64,000 nt of DNA from Pseudolysobacter antarcticus (GCF_004168365.1 NZ_CP035704.1:3224001-3288000); one strand, 5' to 3'. Counted from the stretch's first letter, positions 21,555 to 30,735 are shown. A program made the numbers and translations. The notes: generated from the sequence alone by a model not told the origin.

Positions 21555-21896
21555 TTTTACGAACTCGATCGATGATTCAAGGGAAGCGTGACGACGCGCG
21601 CAAGAGCAGTGAATCGGAGATAGTCCGACTGGAGTTGCGCCGATTACGCGGCGACGATCCGGGCACTGTCAGCGTCCAGCGATGCTCAGGCATGGGTTGC
21701 TGCTATGCGACATGATACCCTTTCACGCCCGGCGTGGCCGGTTTTTAGTTCAGCGGCTGGTTCAGGTTCGTGGTTGATCCGGTTTGGCGACACCACTCCG
21801 CAACCACTTGCGCGCCAAAATCCAGTCGCGCAATCCCGCCAAAACTGTGGCTCGTCGGGATCGAACAAGCATGCAAGCAATAACAGGAATCCGGAA
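21555..21896. other. Divergent intergenic region rlmE/yhbY
   Basis: These 342 bases lie between two divergently transcribed genes and must hold both promoters. Both strands were read. Small frames are present, but none has a credible ribosome-binding site or protein-like composition. No convincing -35/-10 pair with good spacing was found. No long inverted repeat stands out. Confidence 0.6.
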
Positions 21897-22217
21897 ATGA
21901 GCGTCACTCAATCTGCCCGCAAGGGAATCAGCAATACCCAGCGCCGCTACTTGCGCGGCCTGGCACACCAGCTCAAGCCGGTCATCATGGTCGGCAACAA
22001 AGGCATCACCGAATCGCTGCTGAAAGAGTTCGACAGCGCGCTCGCACGCCACGAACTGGTCAAGGTAAAACTGTCGAGCGAAGATCGCGACGAACGCAAG
22101 AGCCAGATCGCGGCGATGGCCGATTCGGGTCAGGCCGAAGTTGTGCAAAGCGTGGGTCGCGTTGCCTTGTATTTCCGCCGCAATAGCGAAGAACCCGTGC
22201 TCGCGTTGCCGAACTGA
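21897..22217 (+). CDS. yhbY: YhbY-type CRM-domain RNA-binding protein
   Basis: This is a ribosome-assembly protein that associates with pre-50S particles. It is 106 residues from ATG 21897 with AGGA 8 bases upstream. The CRM fold is shown by QRRYLRGLAHQLKPVIMVGNKGITE with the GxxG-type GNKG loop, and by RHELVKVKLSSEDRDER. The open frame extends 64 codons further upstream, but those residues are low-complexity and not conserved-looking. It is divergent from rlmE. Confidence 0.95.
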   Translation: MSVTQSARKGISNTQRRYLRGLAHQLKPVIMVGNKGITESLLKEFDSALARHELVKVKLSSEDRDERKSQIAAMADSGQAEVVQSVGRVALYFRRNSEEPVLALPN

Positions 22218-22232
22218 TCGAAGGCAACGTTC

Positions 22233-22601
22233 ATGCAACTTTCGCTGAATCGCCCCGAAGAATATCTGTTCATTCGCAATTGTCGTGCGGATGCGATTAC
22301 CGTGGTCGATCGCGAACTCCACGCGAGTTTTATTCTCAGCGCGGAACGCGCGATCGAGGATTGGCCGGTGCGCACGGTTGGCGAACTCGATGAAAAAAAT
22401 ATCGCCGCGATTCTCGAACTGAAACCTGAGGTCGTGCTGCTCGGCACCGGTGCGCGCATCGTGTTTCCGAGCCAGGCGATCCTCGCGCAATTCCTGCAGC
22501 GCGGCATCGGCATCGAGGTGATGGACAACGCCGCCGCCAGCCGCACGTTCAATGTGCTGGTCAGCGAAGGTCGGCGCGCGGTTGCGGCGTTTTTCCTATA
22601 A
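22233..22601 (+). CDS. Mth938-like domain protein (NDUFAF3/DUF498 family)
   Basis: This is a 122-residue protein 15 bases after yhbY. The signature VLLGTGARIVFPSQ and the C-terminal GIEVMDNAAASRTFNVLVSEGR match the Mth938/NDUFAF3 family, whose eukaryotic member assists complex I assembly. Bacterial function is unknown. The nuo operon occurs in the same window, but nothing in the sequence links them directly. Confidence 0.85.
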   Translation: MQLSLNRPEEYLFIRNCRADAITVVDRELHASFILSAERAIEDWPVRTVGELDEKNIAAILELKPEVVLLGTGARIVFPSQAILAQFLQRGIGIEVMDNAAASRTFNVLVSEGRRAVAAFFL

Positions 22602-22615
22602 ATCTTCGCGCGGAA

Positions 22616-22662
22616 AAATCGCGCTGCGTATTGGGTGTTAGGTAAAACTCTCGGCGCGATTT
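22616..22662. terminator. Candidate bidirectional terminator between the Mth938-like gene and rpoS
   Basis: A 9-base inverted repeat (22616-22624 and 22654-22662, AAATCGCGC type) lies in the 77-base gap where two transcripts converge. The loop is long (29 bases). On the minus strand the stem ends in five T, which favours ending rpoS transcription. Confidence 0.4.
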
Positions 22663-22678
22663 GCGCACGCCAATGCGA

Positions 22679-23593
22679 TCAAAGCTCCGAGTGTTCGCTG
22701 GCTTCGACCAGCACACGCAAACGTTTCAGCGCCGCGCCTTGAATCTGCCGCACACGTTCACGCGTGAGACCGAAATCCAGCGCGATTTCCGCGAGAGTCT
22801 GAATGTGCTGGCCGTTCAATCCGTAACGCCGTTCCACGACCACACGCTGGCGCTCGGGTAAATGCTGCAAAAGATCGCCGAGCGGGCCGCCCGCAACGTC
22901 GTCGACGGCAGCATGGTCATCCAGCGCATTCGCTGGTGTGCTGTGCACGACCATCTGATCAATCAGCGCGCGCTCGTCTTCTTCGGATCGCGGCGCATCG
23001 AGCGAACTTATGCGCTCGTTGAAACTGAAAAGCTCCGATACTTCGGCATTGGTCTTGCCAACAGCGCGCGCGAGTTCTTCGATGCTCGGCATGCGCCCGA
23101 GACGCTGATTGAGCTCACGACTGGCGCGCAACACCGACGCAAGTTCGCGCAGCACATGCACCGGCACGCGCACGGTGCGGCCCTGATGCATCAACGCGCG
23201 CTGCACCGATTCGCGCACCCACCACATAGCGTAGGTAGAAAACCGCAGCCGCCGATCCGGATCGAATTTTTCGACAGCACGGATCAGGCCGATATTGCCT
23301 TCCTCGATCAGATCCAGCAGCGGCACGCCTCGTCCGACATAACTGCGCGCCACGCTTACGACCAAGCGCAGATTGGCTTCGATCATCAGCCGTCGCGCAT
23401 CCTTGTCACCAGCGCGCACACGTTCACCGAGCACGATTTCCTGCGCGCCATCGAGCAGCGGAATCAGACCGATTTCGTTGAGGTAAAGACTGGTCGAGCT
23501 GCGCGCGGCATCGTCATGCGGCTCGATCGCATCGAGCAATTCGAGCAGATCCTCGGCGGGTAGATCGTCGTCGCTGGCGGGGATCTCAGTCAT
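22679..23593 (-). CDS. rpoS: RNA polymerase sigma factor RpoS
   Basis: This is the stationary-phase and general stress sigma factor. It is 304 residues. Region 1.2 begins [14 protein letters not shown]; region 2 contains [18 protein letters not shown] and [17 protein letters not shown] (core binding and -10 recognition). Region 3 is [13 protein letters not shown]. Region 4 ends in the helix-turn-helix [20 protein letters not shown]. It follows nlpD by 91 bases, the classic context in which rpoS is transcribed partly from inside nlpD. Confidence 0.96.
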   Translation of the reverse strand: MTEIPASDDDLPAEDLLELLDAIEPHDDAARSSTSLYLNEIGLIPLLDGAQEIVLGERVRAGDKDARRLMIEANLRLVVSVARSYVGRGVPLLDLIEEGNIGLIRAVEKFDPDRRLRFSTYAMWWVRESVQRALMHQGRTVRVPVHVLRELASVLRASRELNQRLGRMPSIEELARAVGKTNAEVSELFSFNERISSLDAPRSEEDERALIDQMVVHSTPANALDDHAAVDDVAGGPLGDLLQHLPERQRVVVERRYGLNGQHIQTLAEIALDFGLTRERVRQIQGAALKRLRVLVEASEHSEL

Positions 23594-23684
23594 GCCGCGA
23601 GAATACTCCGCTCGGCGCAGCGAAGGCAGCGTGCAGACACGAATACGGAAATTTTTTCACGCCAGCCGCACCGATCTCGAACCG

Positions 23685-24647
23685 TCAGCGCGATGGCAGG
23701 TAATCGAGTGGATTGATCGGCTTGCCGTTCTTGCGGATCTCGAAATGCAGCATGTCGCGGCTCGCGCTGCTCGATCCCATTTCGGCAATTTGTTGCCCGG
23801 CGGTAACGCGCTGGCCTTCTTCGACCAATCGCTTGCGATTGTGGCCGTACGCCGAAAGAAACGTATCGTTGTGCTTGATGATGATGAGCTCGCCATAACC
23901 GACCAAGCCGTTGCCGCTGTAAACCACATTGCCGTCCGCCGCCGCCGTGACCGGGTCACCGGCCTTGCCCGCGATATCGACACCTTGGCGAGTCTGATCG
24001 CCAGCGACGTAGCCGGAAATCATCGCGCCTTTGCTTGGCCAACGCCATGTCGTGCCACCCGATGTTGCGGGTTCTTTCGCTGTCGTCGCGGTGACGGGTG
24101 ACGAAGTTGAAGCAGGCTGTGGCGAGGATATTGCCGATGAGACCGCCGTAGCTGTGGATGTCGCCGGTGCGGCCGGAGTCGATGATACCGAGCCGGACAA
24201 ATTTGGCGATGGCGGCGGAATATCCGGCTTGTTGTTCGCCAGCGGTTTTGTCGAAGGCGACGGCGGCGGCGAAACCGCAGCCACAGAAGACGCTGGCATC
24301 GCACTGCCAGCTGGCCCCATTTTCAATTCGCGACCGACATAGATCTTGTACGGTGCGGCAATGCCGTTCCATTCCGCGAGATCGCGATAATCCACGCCAT
24401 GCCGGAATGCGATGCCAAACAAGGTATCGCCCTTCACCACACGATAGGTTTCGACGAATGCAGGTGCCGCAACACCCGACCTGACTGGCGCATGCGTGAC
24501 ATGCGGCTCGTCGCCGGGCGGCGAATGGCTGACGACATCCTGGCGTCCGCAACCGGACAAGCCTGCCGCCACGATCACGCAGCCGATCAGCCGGACAAAC
24601 GTGAACGCGCGCGCTTCGCCGGTCGCTGAGCCATCCTTTTCATTCAT
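23685..24647 (-). CDS. nlpD: NlpD-like lipoprotein, LysM plus M23 (LytM) domain
   Basis: This is an outer-membrane lipoprotein that activates septal amidases during cell separation. From ATG 24647 it is 320 residues. The signal peptide ends in lipobox LSGC near residue 33. LysM follows (YRVVKGDTLFGIAFRHGVD), then a Ser/Pro/Ala/Thr-rich linker of about 100 residues. The C-terminal LytM domain has GVDIAGKAGDPVTAAADGNVVYSG. The usual zinc ligands are partly replaced, as in amidase activators. A TTG two codons upstream is a weaker start. Confidence 0.93.
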   Translation of the reverse strand: MNEKDGSATGEARAFTFVRLIGCVIVAAGLSGCGRQDVVSHSPPGDEPHVTHAPVRSGVAAPAFVETYRVVKGDTLFGIAFRHGVDYRDLAEWNGIAAPYKIYVGRELKMGPAGSAMPASSVAAVSPPPSPSTKPLANNKPDIPPPSPNLSGSVSSTPAAPATSTATAVSSAISSPQPASTSSPVTATTAKEPATSGGTTWRWPSKGAMISGYVAGDQTRQGVDIAGKAGDPVTAAADGNVVYSGNGLVGYGELIIIKHNDTFLSAYGHNRKRLVEEGQRVTAGQQIAEMGSSSASRDMLHFEIRKNGKPINPLDYLPSR

Positions 24648-24660
24648 GCGCAAACCACAC

Positions 24661-25266
24661 TCAACGCAGATAACGGAAGTAGATCACAAGTGCCGCGATC
24701 AGCACGAGCACGCCCCAGCCGATCCATTCGATCCAGCGATGCAGCGCGGCTTCGGCTTTTGCGCCGCCGAGGCGAATCGCGCCCGCCACCGCAAACACAC
24801 GCTTGCCGCGACCGATCAACATGCCCGGAATAAAGGCGAGCATCGGCACACCGACGATACCGCAGGCCCACGTCGCAAACTTCAGCGGGATCGGAATGAA
24901 CCCCGCCGCGACCAATAACCAGAACGCTTTGAACGGATTGTCGAGCATCGCTGTGCGCAAATTTTCCACCTGTGCATCGATCGTCGGCAGCCAGCCGATA
25001 TCGGCCAGCATCGGGCGCAGCATATCGAACGCAAAATGACCGAGCGCGTAACCGACGAACGCGCCGAACATCGAACAGACCAGACTGATGGAGGCGTACC
25101 ACGCCCAGTGCTGCGGTTTTCTCAGCACCATCGGCGCGAGCATGACCTCGGGCGCGATTGGAAAAATGAATGCCTCGACAAAACTCAGGCCACCCAGCAG
25201 TTTCGGGGCTTGCGGATGCGCGGCCCAGCGCAGCGCCATCTCGTACATCGGGCGAAAAATTTGCAT
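24661..25266 (-). CDS. DedA/YqaA-family membrane protein
   Basis: This is a 201-residue inner-membrane protein with about five helices (VTT/SNARE-associated fold), starting MQIFRPMYEMALRW at 25266. The SFVEAFIFPIAPEVMLAPMVL segment and FKAFWLLVAAGFIPIPLKFATW are typical of YqaA. DedA proteins take part in lipid flipping and membrane homeostasis; this subgroup's substrate is unknown. It lies between pcm and nlpD and looks co-transcribed with them. Confidence 0.88.
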   Translation of the reverse strand: MQIFRPMYEMALRWAAHPQAPKLLGGLSFVEAFIFPIAPEVMLAPMVLRKPQHWAWYASISLVCSMFGAFVGYALGHFAFDMLRPMLADIGWLPTIDAQVENLRTAMLDNPFKAFWLLVAAGFIPIPLKFATWACGIVGVPMLAFIPGMLIGRGKRVFAVAGAIRLGGAKAEAALHRWIEWIGWGVLVLIAALVIYFRYLR

Positions 25267-25361
25267 CGGTGTGGAAATCTCGTTCAGGGGTGGACGCTGC
25301 AGGCGCAAGCAGATGATTCACAACGCCAGGATTTTTTCGACGCGGTAAAAACGCAACCGGA

Positions 25362-26039
25362 TCAACTCACGCCACCGAGCAATGGCACAAAACTTACCTT
25401 GCCGAGAAACTCGCTGATGCGCCCGTTCTCGCCCGGACGCACGCGTAGCAATTGTTGTTCGCCGGGTGGTCCGATCGGTGCCACAAGCACGCCGTGCGGT
25501 GCGAGTTGATCGAGTAATGCGTGCTCGATCTGCGCGCCAGCGGCGGTGACAATGATCGCATCGAACGGTGCTTCTTCCGGCCAACCAAGTTTGCCGTCGG
25601 CATGTTTGGAACGCAGGTTTTCGATGCCCACTTTGCGAAATCGCCGACGCGCCTGGCGCAGCAATTCCTCGATGCGCTCGACGGTGTAGACGCGCTCCAC
25701 CAGCGCCGCCAAAACCGCGGCCTGATAACCCGAACCTGTGCCCACTTCGAGTACACGCTGCGGCACGCTGAACTCAATCAGCGCCTCGGTCATGCGCGCG
25801 ACCACCCACGGCTGCGAGATGGTCTGGCCTTTGCCGATCGGCAACGCGGTGTCTTCGTAGGCGCGCGAGGACAGCGCCTCTTCGATGAACAGGTGGCGCG
25901 GCAAACGCCGCAGCACATCGAGCACGCGACGATCGCGAATGCCTTCGGCTTCAAGCCGATCAATCAATCGATCGCGCGCGCGCTGCGAGGTCATGCCGAG
26001 ACCACGCGCTTCGGGCGTCGATTGCGCAAACAAACTCAT
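25362..26039 (-). CDS. pcm: Protein-L-isoaspartate O-methyltransferase
   Basis: This enzyme repairs isoaspartyl residues in aged proteins with SAM. It is 225 residues. Helical N-terminal [13 protein letters not shown] is followed by the substrate motif [18 protein letters not shown], the SAM loop [15 protein letters not shown] and [20 protein letters not shown]. Its ATG overlaps the surE stop (ATGA), the standard surE-pcm coupling in a stress-survival operon. Confidence 0.96.
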   Translation of the reverse strand: MSLFAQSTPEARGLGMTSQRARDRLIDRLEAEGIRDRRVLDVLRRLPRHLFIEEALSSRAYEDTALPIGKGQTISQPWVVARMTEALIEFSVPQRVLEVGTGSGYQAAVLAALVERVYTVERIEELLRQARRRFRKVGIENLRSKHADGKLGWPEEAPFDAIIVTAAGAQIEHALLDQLAPHGVLVAPIGPPGEQQLLRVRPGENGRISEFLGKVSFVPLLGGVS

Positions 26040-26812
26040 GCGGGCTGCTCGATATCCAGGGACAAGGTGCCGACCCAGCCACCGACTTTTTCCAGCGCCT
26101 GATATCGCGTGAGATCAACGTGGATCGGCGTGATCGAAATATAACCATCGCGCACGGCGTGGAAATCGGTACCGGGGCCGGCGTCGTCTTCCTCACCGGC
26201 CGGGCCGATCCAGTAGATCGGACGGCCGCGCGGATCGGTCTGCGCGATGCACGGCGCCGAACGATGCCGCCGCCCGAGACGTGTGACCGCAAAACCGCGA
26301 ATCTCGTGCCATGGCAAATCGGGCACGTTGACGTTGAGAATGGTGTCGGCCGGCAACGGATCGACCAGCAGACGCTTTACCAGCACCAGCGCCGCTTCGG
26401 CGGCCGTGGCGAAATGCAGACCTTTGTGATCCTTCGCCGCGAGCGATACCGCGATCGCCGGCAGGCCGAGGAAACGTCCTTCCATCGCCGCGGAAACGGT
26501 GCCGGAATAAATCACGTCATCGCCCATATTCGCCGAATTGTTGATGCCCGACACCACGATATTCGGTTCGTAGTCCAGCAGTCCGGCCAAGGCCAGATGC
26601 ACGCAATCGGTGGGCGTGCCGGCGACGCGGTAATAACCGTTTTCCATGCGCGTTACGCGCACCGGTTGATCGAGCGTGAGCGAATTGCTGGCGCCGCTGC
26701 GATCACGATCCGGCGCCACCACGGTGACTTCACCGATCGCTTCTAGACGACGCGCCAGCACATGGATACCCGGCGCATCCACACCGTCGTCGTTACTTAC
26801 CAGAACTCGCAT
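26036..26812 (-). CDS. surE: 5'/3'-nucleotidase SurE
   Basis: This is a metal-dependent nucleoside monophosphatase and exopolyphosphatase of survival protein E type. It is 258 residues; N-terminal [15 protein letters not shown] has the Asp8-Asp9 metal site, and [19 protein letters not shown] is the second metal/phosphate loop. It heads the surE-pcm-yqaA-nlpD-rpoS run and is divergent from the Smr gene. Confidence 0.96.
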   Translation of the reverse strand: MRVLVSNDDGVDAPGIHVLARRLEAIGEVTVVAPDRDRSGASNSLTLDQPVRVTRMENGYYRVAGTPTDCVHLALAGLLDYEPNIVVSGINNSANMGDDVIYSGTVSAAMEGRFLGLPAIAVSLAAKDHKGLHFATAAEAALVLVKRLLVDPLPADTILNVNVPDLPWHEIRGFAVTRLGRRHRSAPCIAQTDPRGRPIYWIGPAGEEDDAGPGTDFHAVRDGYISITPIHVDLTRYQALEKVGGWVGTLSLDIEQPA

Positions 26813-26980
26813 TCATTATCCTTGTTGTCGGCGCCGCGCACGAAGATGCCGATTCGGCATAGCGGCAAGAGCCGCAATACAACGCACGACGCGCCGTGCA
26901 CAGCTTGCAACTATACCGAATTTCCGCATTCGACTCTGCTACATTCGTGCGCGCAGGTTCGCGCAGCACATGCCCAGACA

Positions 26981-27523
26981 ATGAAACGCAGTCCCAAACC
27001 CAGCCCGGAAGATGTCGACCTGTTTCATGCCGCGGTCGGGCCGTTGCGTCGTCTGCGAACCACGCAGGTGGCGATCGAAACCGCACGTCGCGAGCCGGTG
27101 CCCGAGCAGTTTCTGAAAGACGAAGCCAGCGTCAGCACGGAACTAATGACTTCGCTGATCGATCCGGCCGAAATAGAGGTCGGCGAGGAGTTGAGTTATC
27201 TCAAAGCTGGCGTGGCGTCGCGAGTTTTACGCCAGCTCAAACGCGGGCATTTCAGTATCGACGATGAATTCGATCTGCATCAGATGACCGCCGTGGTGGC
27301 GCGCGAAGCGATCGCGAGCTTTCTCAATGAGTGCCGTCGCGAACGCCGCCTGTGCGTGAAAATCATCCACGGCAAGGGTTTGCGCTCGAAAGCCGACGGC
27401 CCGGTATTGAAGCGCCTGACCGATCGCATGCTGCGACAACGCGATGACGTGTTGGCCTACGCCTCGGCCAAGTCGGCCGAGGGCGGAACGGGCGCCGTGC
27501 TGGTGTTGCTCAAACGCCCGTGA
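26981..27523 (+). CDS. Smr-domain protein (SmrA/SmrB family)
   Basis: This 180-residue protein has a C-terminal small MutS-related domain: DEFDLHQMTAVVAREAIASF with the DLH motif, then LCVKIIHGKGLRSK (HGKG motif) and DVLAYASAK. SmrB-type proteins cleave mRNA at collided ribosomes. The domain arrangement (about 85 residues of helical N-terminus, then Smr) matches YfcN/SmrB. The start at MKRSPKPSPEDVDLFHAA is chosen over an extension running into the surE promoter region. Confidence 0.88.
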   Translation: MKRSPKPSPEDVDLFHAAVGPLRRLRTTQVAIETARREPVPEQFLKDEASVSTELMTSLIDPAEIEVGEELSYLKAGVASRVLRQLKRGHFSIDDEFDLHQMTAVVAREAIASFLNECRRERRLCVKIIHGKGLRSKADGPVLKRLTDRMLRQRDDVLAYASAKSAEGGTGAVLVLLKRP

Positions 27524-27537
27524 CTACTGTCGCAATG

Positions 27538-27759
27538 TCAGAGCGTTTCTTTGGCCAGCGTGACTCTGGGCTTGGTCGGCAGGGTTACCCAGATCGTCGT
27601 GGCACCGTGATCGCGTGACCACTGATTTACCGTGACGATCTTTTCCTGATCGATATTCGCATCCATCGAATCCGCGCGCGCCAATGACGAGCCGGAAGCG
27701 GCGCAACCGCCAAGTCCGAGAAACGATGCAGCGATGACCACCAACATGACAACTTTCAT
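27538..27759 (-). CDS. Small lipoprotein of unknown function
   Basis: This is a 73-residue protein with a clear lipoprotein signal: MKVVMLVVIAASFLGLGGC, lipobox LGGC with Cys19 as the lipidated residue. The mature part (~54 residues) contains DQEKIVTVNQWSRDHGATTIWVTLP and has no family I recognise; it may be too small for a domain. The residue after Cys is Ala, so outer-membrane targeting is likely. A good promoter lies about 170 bases upstream. It converges with the Smr gene at 14 bases. Confidence 0.75.
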   Translation of the reverse strand: MKVVMLVVIAASFLGLGGCAASGSSLARADSMDANIDQEKIVTVNQWSRDHGATTIWVTLPTKPRVTLAKETL

Positions 27760-27937
27760 GGCTTATCTCCGATGTGATGCTTATGCGCAGCCAAGTCGTG
27801 CTTGGCATGACAGCAAACGGCCTGCCAACACCACCACCTGCGATTAGTAAACGGAACTACACCCTGATGAATTACATCGTGCTTCCGCTGCGCGATGTAT
27901 CCCGCAAATCAAGCCAGCTGCGATGCGAGGCGAATCC

Positions 27938-27965
27938 AGTATAGACCGGCATTTACGCCAGACAA
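27938..27965 (-). promoter_or_regulatory. Sigma-70-like promoter for the small lipoprotein
   Basis: On the minus strand TTGTCT (27960-27965) and TATACT (27938-27943) are separated by 16 bases. Transcription would start near 27931, giving a leader of about 170 bases. That leader contains a 6-bp hairpin at 27789-27805 close to the start codon region. The site lies just past the truD stop. Confidence 0.55.
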
Positions 27966-27975
27966 GTGCAGAAAA

Positions 27976-29034
27976 TCACTCAAGTTCAGCCGACTCGTCG
28001 GCGACGAATGTCTGCGCGGTTCGATAGTCGCAAAACTCGCGCAGCAAGGTGGTGGCATACGCACCAGCCGGCAGCCAGAAACTTACCGCCAGCGCATTTT
28101 CCGGCAGCCACTCGAAAGCCAGATCACGCGGACGCAAGCACAGCGAGCGGCGCTCTTGCTCGAGGCCTGCCGTTTCCAGCCCGTTAGCCAGATCGGGATC
28201 ACGCTGCATCACCGCCTGTTCCAATAGCGCGACATCGTCGGTGCTGCGTAAAGCACCGCGTCCCCACAGCGGCGCAGTTGGATGAATATCGCCTTCATGC
28301 AGCCGACGCTGGATGTTATCGCTGATAGGCTCAGGCCCGAAAATCGCATGACTGCCGTGCAGCATCCACACATCGCCCGACAGCGCTTGATTCCAGTTGC
28401 CAGCCGCAACGCGTTTGGCCAACACATGGTTGAACAGATGCGAACGCGCCGCCGATAACAACAAGCCACGCATGCTGCGCTCAACGCGTCGCCCGGCGAA
28501 CATCGCGCGCGCCTGCGCCACATTGCCGCCATTGCGACCGAAGCGCTGCTCGCCAAAATAATTCGGCACGCCGTGCGCGCCGATCGCGATCAGGCGTTGT
28601 TCCGTCGCGGCTCGATCACCACCAACTTCGCGCAATACGATGCGGAATCTATTGCCTTTCAGCGCACCGCGCTTGAGTTTGCGGTTGTGACGTTGCGCAT
28701 CGAGAATACGAAACTCGGCGTTCTGCAACTGCGCCCAATCCGGATCGGCCTTGCCGGGCAGATGCAACGAAAACGTCTGTCGCGTCAGTGCGTGCCGATC
28801 CTTCAAGCCTGCAAAACTCACGGCAAATGGAGCTACGCCGGCAAACGCCGCGAGCTGGCGCGCCACCCAATCGGTATTCGCGCCACGTTTTTCGACCACC
28901 ACCAGCGCGTGCTCGCCAGCGCCGCTCGGGGTGAAACCGAGATCCTCCTCGACCAGAAAATCATCAGGTGTTGCGCGCAATATGCCGCATAAAGACGCGC
29001 CGCCGTGCGCTCGCGGGAGTTCGGATTCAGACAT
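27976..29034 (-). CDS. truD: tRNA pseudouridine(13) synthase
   Basis: This enzyme makes pseudouridine at tRNA position 13. It is 352 residues. The catalytic motif FAGLKDRHALTRQ has Asp79 as the nucleophile. Further TruD signatures are GVPNYFGEQRFGRNG and LRPRDLAFEW. It is downstream of ispF by 88 bases, as in the common ispF-truD-surE order, although here a lipoprotein and the Smr gene come between truD and surE. Confidence 0.96.
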   Translation of the reverse strand: MSESELPRAHGGASLCGILRATPDDFLVEEDLGFTPSGAGEHALVVVEKRGANTDWVARQLAAFAGVAPFAVSFAGLKDRHALTRQTFSLHLPGKADPDWAQLQNAEFRILDAQRHNRKLKRGALKGNRFRIVLREVGGDRAATEQRLIAIGAHGVPNYFGEQRFGRNGGNVAQARAMFAGRRVERSMRGLLLSAARSHLFNHVLAKRVAAGNWNQALSGDVWMLHGSHAIFGPEPISDNIQRRLHEGDIHPTAPLWGRGALRSTDDVALLEQAVMQRDPDLANGLETAGLEQERRSLCLRPRDLAFEWLPENALAVSFWLPAGAYATTLLREFCDYRTAQTFVADESAELE

Positions 29035-29122
29035 AAAATCTCAGACAGAAGAATGTTACATTTTAGCGCGAAGGGTGATCGCTACACTCACCCCGCATCG
29101 AAAGCTATTTCCGAGGCGGCAC

Positions 29123-29596
29123 CTACATCGGCAGCAGCAGAACCACAGCCATCGCTGCCAAGCCTTCGCCACGGCCGGTAAAGCCAAGTTTTTCGCTGGT
29201 GGTGGCTTTCACGCTGACTTGTTGAATATCGCACCCCAGATCGGCGGCGAGATTGCCGCGCATGACCAGCGCGTGGGGCGCCACTTTCGGGCGCTCGCAC
29301 ACTACTGTCACATCGGCATTGCCCAAACGATAGACTTGTGCGTGGATCAGCTGCGCGACATGCCGCAGAAACATACGACTATCCGCGCCACGCCAGCGCT
29401 CATCGGTCGGCGGAAAATGCTGGCCGATATCACCGAGCGCCAGCGCGCCGAGCAACGCATCGCACAGGGCATGAATGATCACGTCGCCGTCGGAATGCGC
29501 AACCACACCTTGCTCGTGCGTTATCCGCACGCCCCCCAGCACCACATGATCGCCCGTGCCGAAAGCATGCACGTCATAACCTTGGCCTATCCGCAT
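29123..29596 (-). CDS. ispF: 2-C-methyl-D-erythritol 2,4-cyclodiphosphate synthase
   Basis: This MEP isoprenoid-pathway enzyme is a trimer with a zinc site. It is 157 residues with [12 protein letters not shown] (Asp8, His10), [19 protein letters not shown] (His42) and [19 protein letters not shown]. ispD normally lies directly upstream or is fused; here it is absent and an accessory region begins right before the ATG. Confidence 0.97.
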   Translation of the reverse strand: MRIGQGYDVHAFGTGDHVVLGGVRITHEQGVVAHSDGDVIIHALCDALLGALALGDIGQHFPPTDERWRGADSRMFLRHVAQLIHAQVYRLGNADVTVVCERPKVAPHALVMRGNLAADLGCDIQQVSVKATTSEKLGFTGRGEGLAAMAVVLLLPM

Positions 29597-29901
29597 TTTG
29601 ACTCCTGCTTAGGGGGTTAAACTGGCCGCCGCACCCAACCCCGCAACCAGCGCGGCCCTCGGAACAAGCCAGTTGCAAAATCCGTGTCCAGTTTTGCCGC
29701 TAGTATGCGTTATTGTCAGTGAGTACCCGAACAGGGTGCGGGGATTCTTATCCCGAATAGTGCGGAGTGTGTCGAGGAATAGCGTCTACATGGTTGACGC
29801 TGCTCAGAAACTTGACTACCCTTCGAAGTGTTCGGGTAATGGCTTTAGCAATAAGCCGGCGATGGGGCAAGCGCTACCACACGGTTCAACGGGAGAAATT
29901 C
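29597..29901 (+). promoter_or_regulatory. Intergenic region with structured 5' leader ahead of secreted protein
   Basis: The part nearest ispF (29597-29700) shows nothing definite. TAGTAT at 29701 may be a -10 for transcription from about 29713, but no -35 fits it. From 29723 on, many pairings are possible. Local hairpins are 29723-29728/29734-29739, 29741-29745/29750-29754, 29781-29786/29796-29801 and 29841-29845/29853-29857. A perfect 10-base long-range helix, 29724-29733 with 29829-29838, excludes the first hairpin and a competing local one (29817-29821/29834-29838). A clear GGGAG ribosome site precedes the ATG. This looks like a cis-regulatory RNA; I match it to no known riboswitch. Confidence 0.45.
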
Positions 29902-30660
29902 ATGAAATCTTTCAAAATGAAATCGCTGGCACTGGCTGTACTCGGTCTGGCAAGTTTTGCGGTGGCTGGTAGTGCGTTTGCGGTTTGCCCAGCTGTAGCT
30001 GCTCTTCCTTGGAGTGGCGGAGCTTCTGCGCTCGGCGGTGGCACGTTAGCAGTGTCTGGCACCGGCTTGGATGGATCGGCTTGCAAGCTTGACGCCACGC
30101 TAGGAACAGACTCTGCTGATCAAGCTACGGTCACGGATACCAGTCCAGCCAATGAACCACGTTATCGATTTCAGTTCTTGGTGAATGCAAGCGCCCTCGG
30201 CGCCTTGGCCAGTACCGATAGTGTGAACTTACTGACGACTTCAGGTGCCACGACAGTCCATGGGCGCAGAGGTATCATCGCAGTAAATCTGGTTCCTGCT
30301 GCGAGTGGTAATCGCCTATCTTTTAATTGGTCTTGCAACAACGGCACCACTTATCGATGCACCGCCACTACGGGGGCTATTACCTTGGCCGCCGGGGTAA
30401 ACAGGATAGAATTCGATGTCCTGATGGCAACTTCGGGAGCCAACGGTAGCATTCGCTATTGGATTAACGCTCCGTCCGGCACGACAGAACCCGCAGTATC
30501 AGGCTCTGTAACAGGCATAGACAATTCAGCTTGGGTGGGTGCAAAGACTACAACGATGGGTCTCGCGTCTCCCAGCCCAACCCAATCTTCTGGTCATAGC
30601 GGTCAGATTGTATCCTTCGACACATTTGACTCACGTCGTCAAACCTATATCGGATATTGA
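29902..30660 (+). CDS. Secreted protein of unknown family
   Basis: This is a 252-residue protein with a classical signal peptide (MKSFKMKSLALAVLGLASFAVAGSAFA, cleaved after AFA). The mature part is Gly/Ser/Thr-rich with four or so cysteines, including a C-x10-C-like pair around SFNWSCNNGTTYRCTAT, and ends SFDTFDSRRQTYIGY. It resembles extracellular beta-rich proteins with no assigned domain. GGGAG lies 6 bases before the ATG. Base composition is more AT-rich than the nuo genes, hinting at lateral acquisition. Function is unknown. Confidence 0.7.
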   Translation: MKSFKMKSLALAVLGLASFAVAGSAFAVCPAVAALPWSGGASALGGGTLAVSGTGLDGSACKLDATLGTDSADQATVTDTSPANEPRYRFQFLVNASALGALASTDSVNLLTTSGATTVHGRRGIIAVNLVPAASGNRLSFNWSCNNGTTYRCTATTGAITLAAGVNRIEFDVLMATSGANGSIRYWINAPSGTTEPAVSGSVTGIDNSAWVGAKTTTMGLASPSPTQSSGHSGQIVSFDTFDSRRQTYIGY

Positions 30661-30729
30661 TTGATCCAATTGATTAATTTCTTTCCGGATCAGACATACC
30701 CCTAAAAAAATAATTGCAATTGATTTTAA

Positions 30730-30735
30730 TATAAT
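30730..30735 (+). promoter_or_regulatory. Candidate -10 element for the second secreted-protein gene
   Basis: A perfect TATAAT lies 13 bases before the ATG in AT-rich DNA. No matching -35 at 16-18 bases is present. If used, transcription would start near 30742 with GGAG (30737-30740) at or before the start site, so the site may not be functional as drawn. Confidence 0.25.

Noticed and set aside
29713-29901. Known c-di-GMP (GEMM) or other standard riboswitch in the leader
   Set aside because: The conserved core strings of the common classes are not present; only generic hairpins and the long-range helix are seen.
30662-30692. Inverted repeat TGATCC/GGATCA after the first secreted-protein gene as a terminator
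   Set aside because: Only six bases pair around a 19-base loop and no T-run follows.
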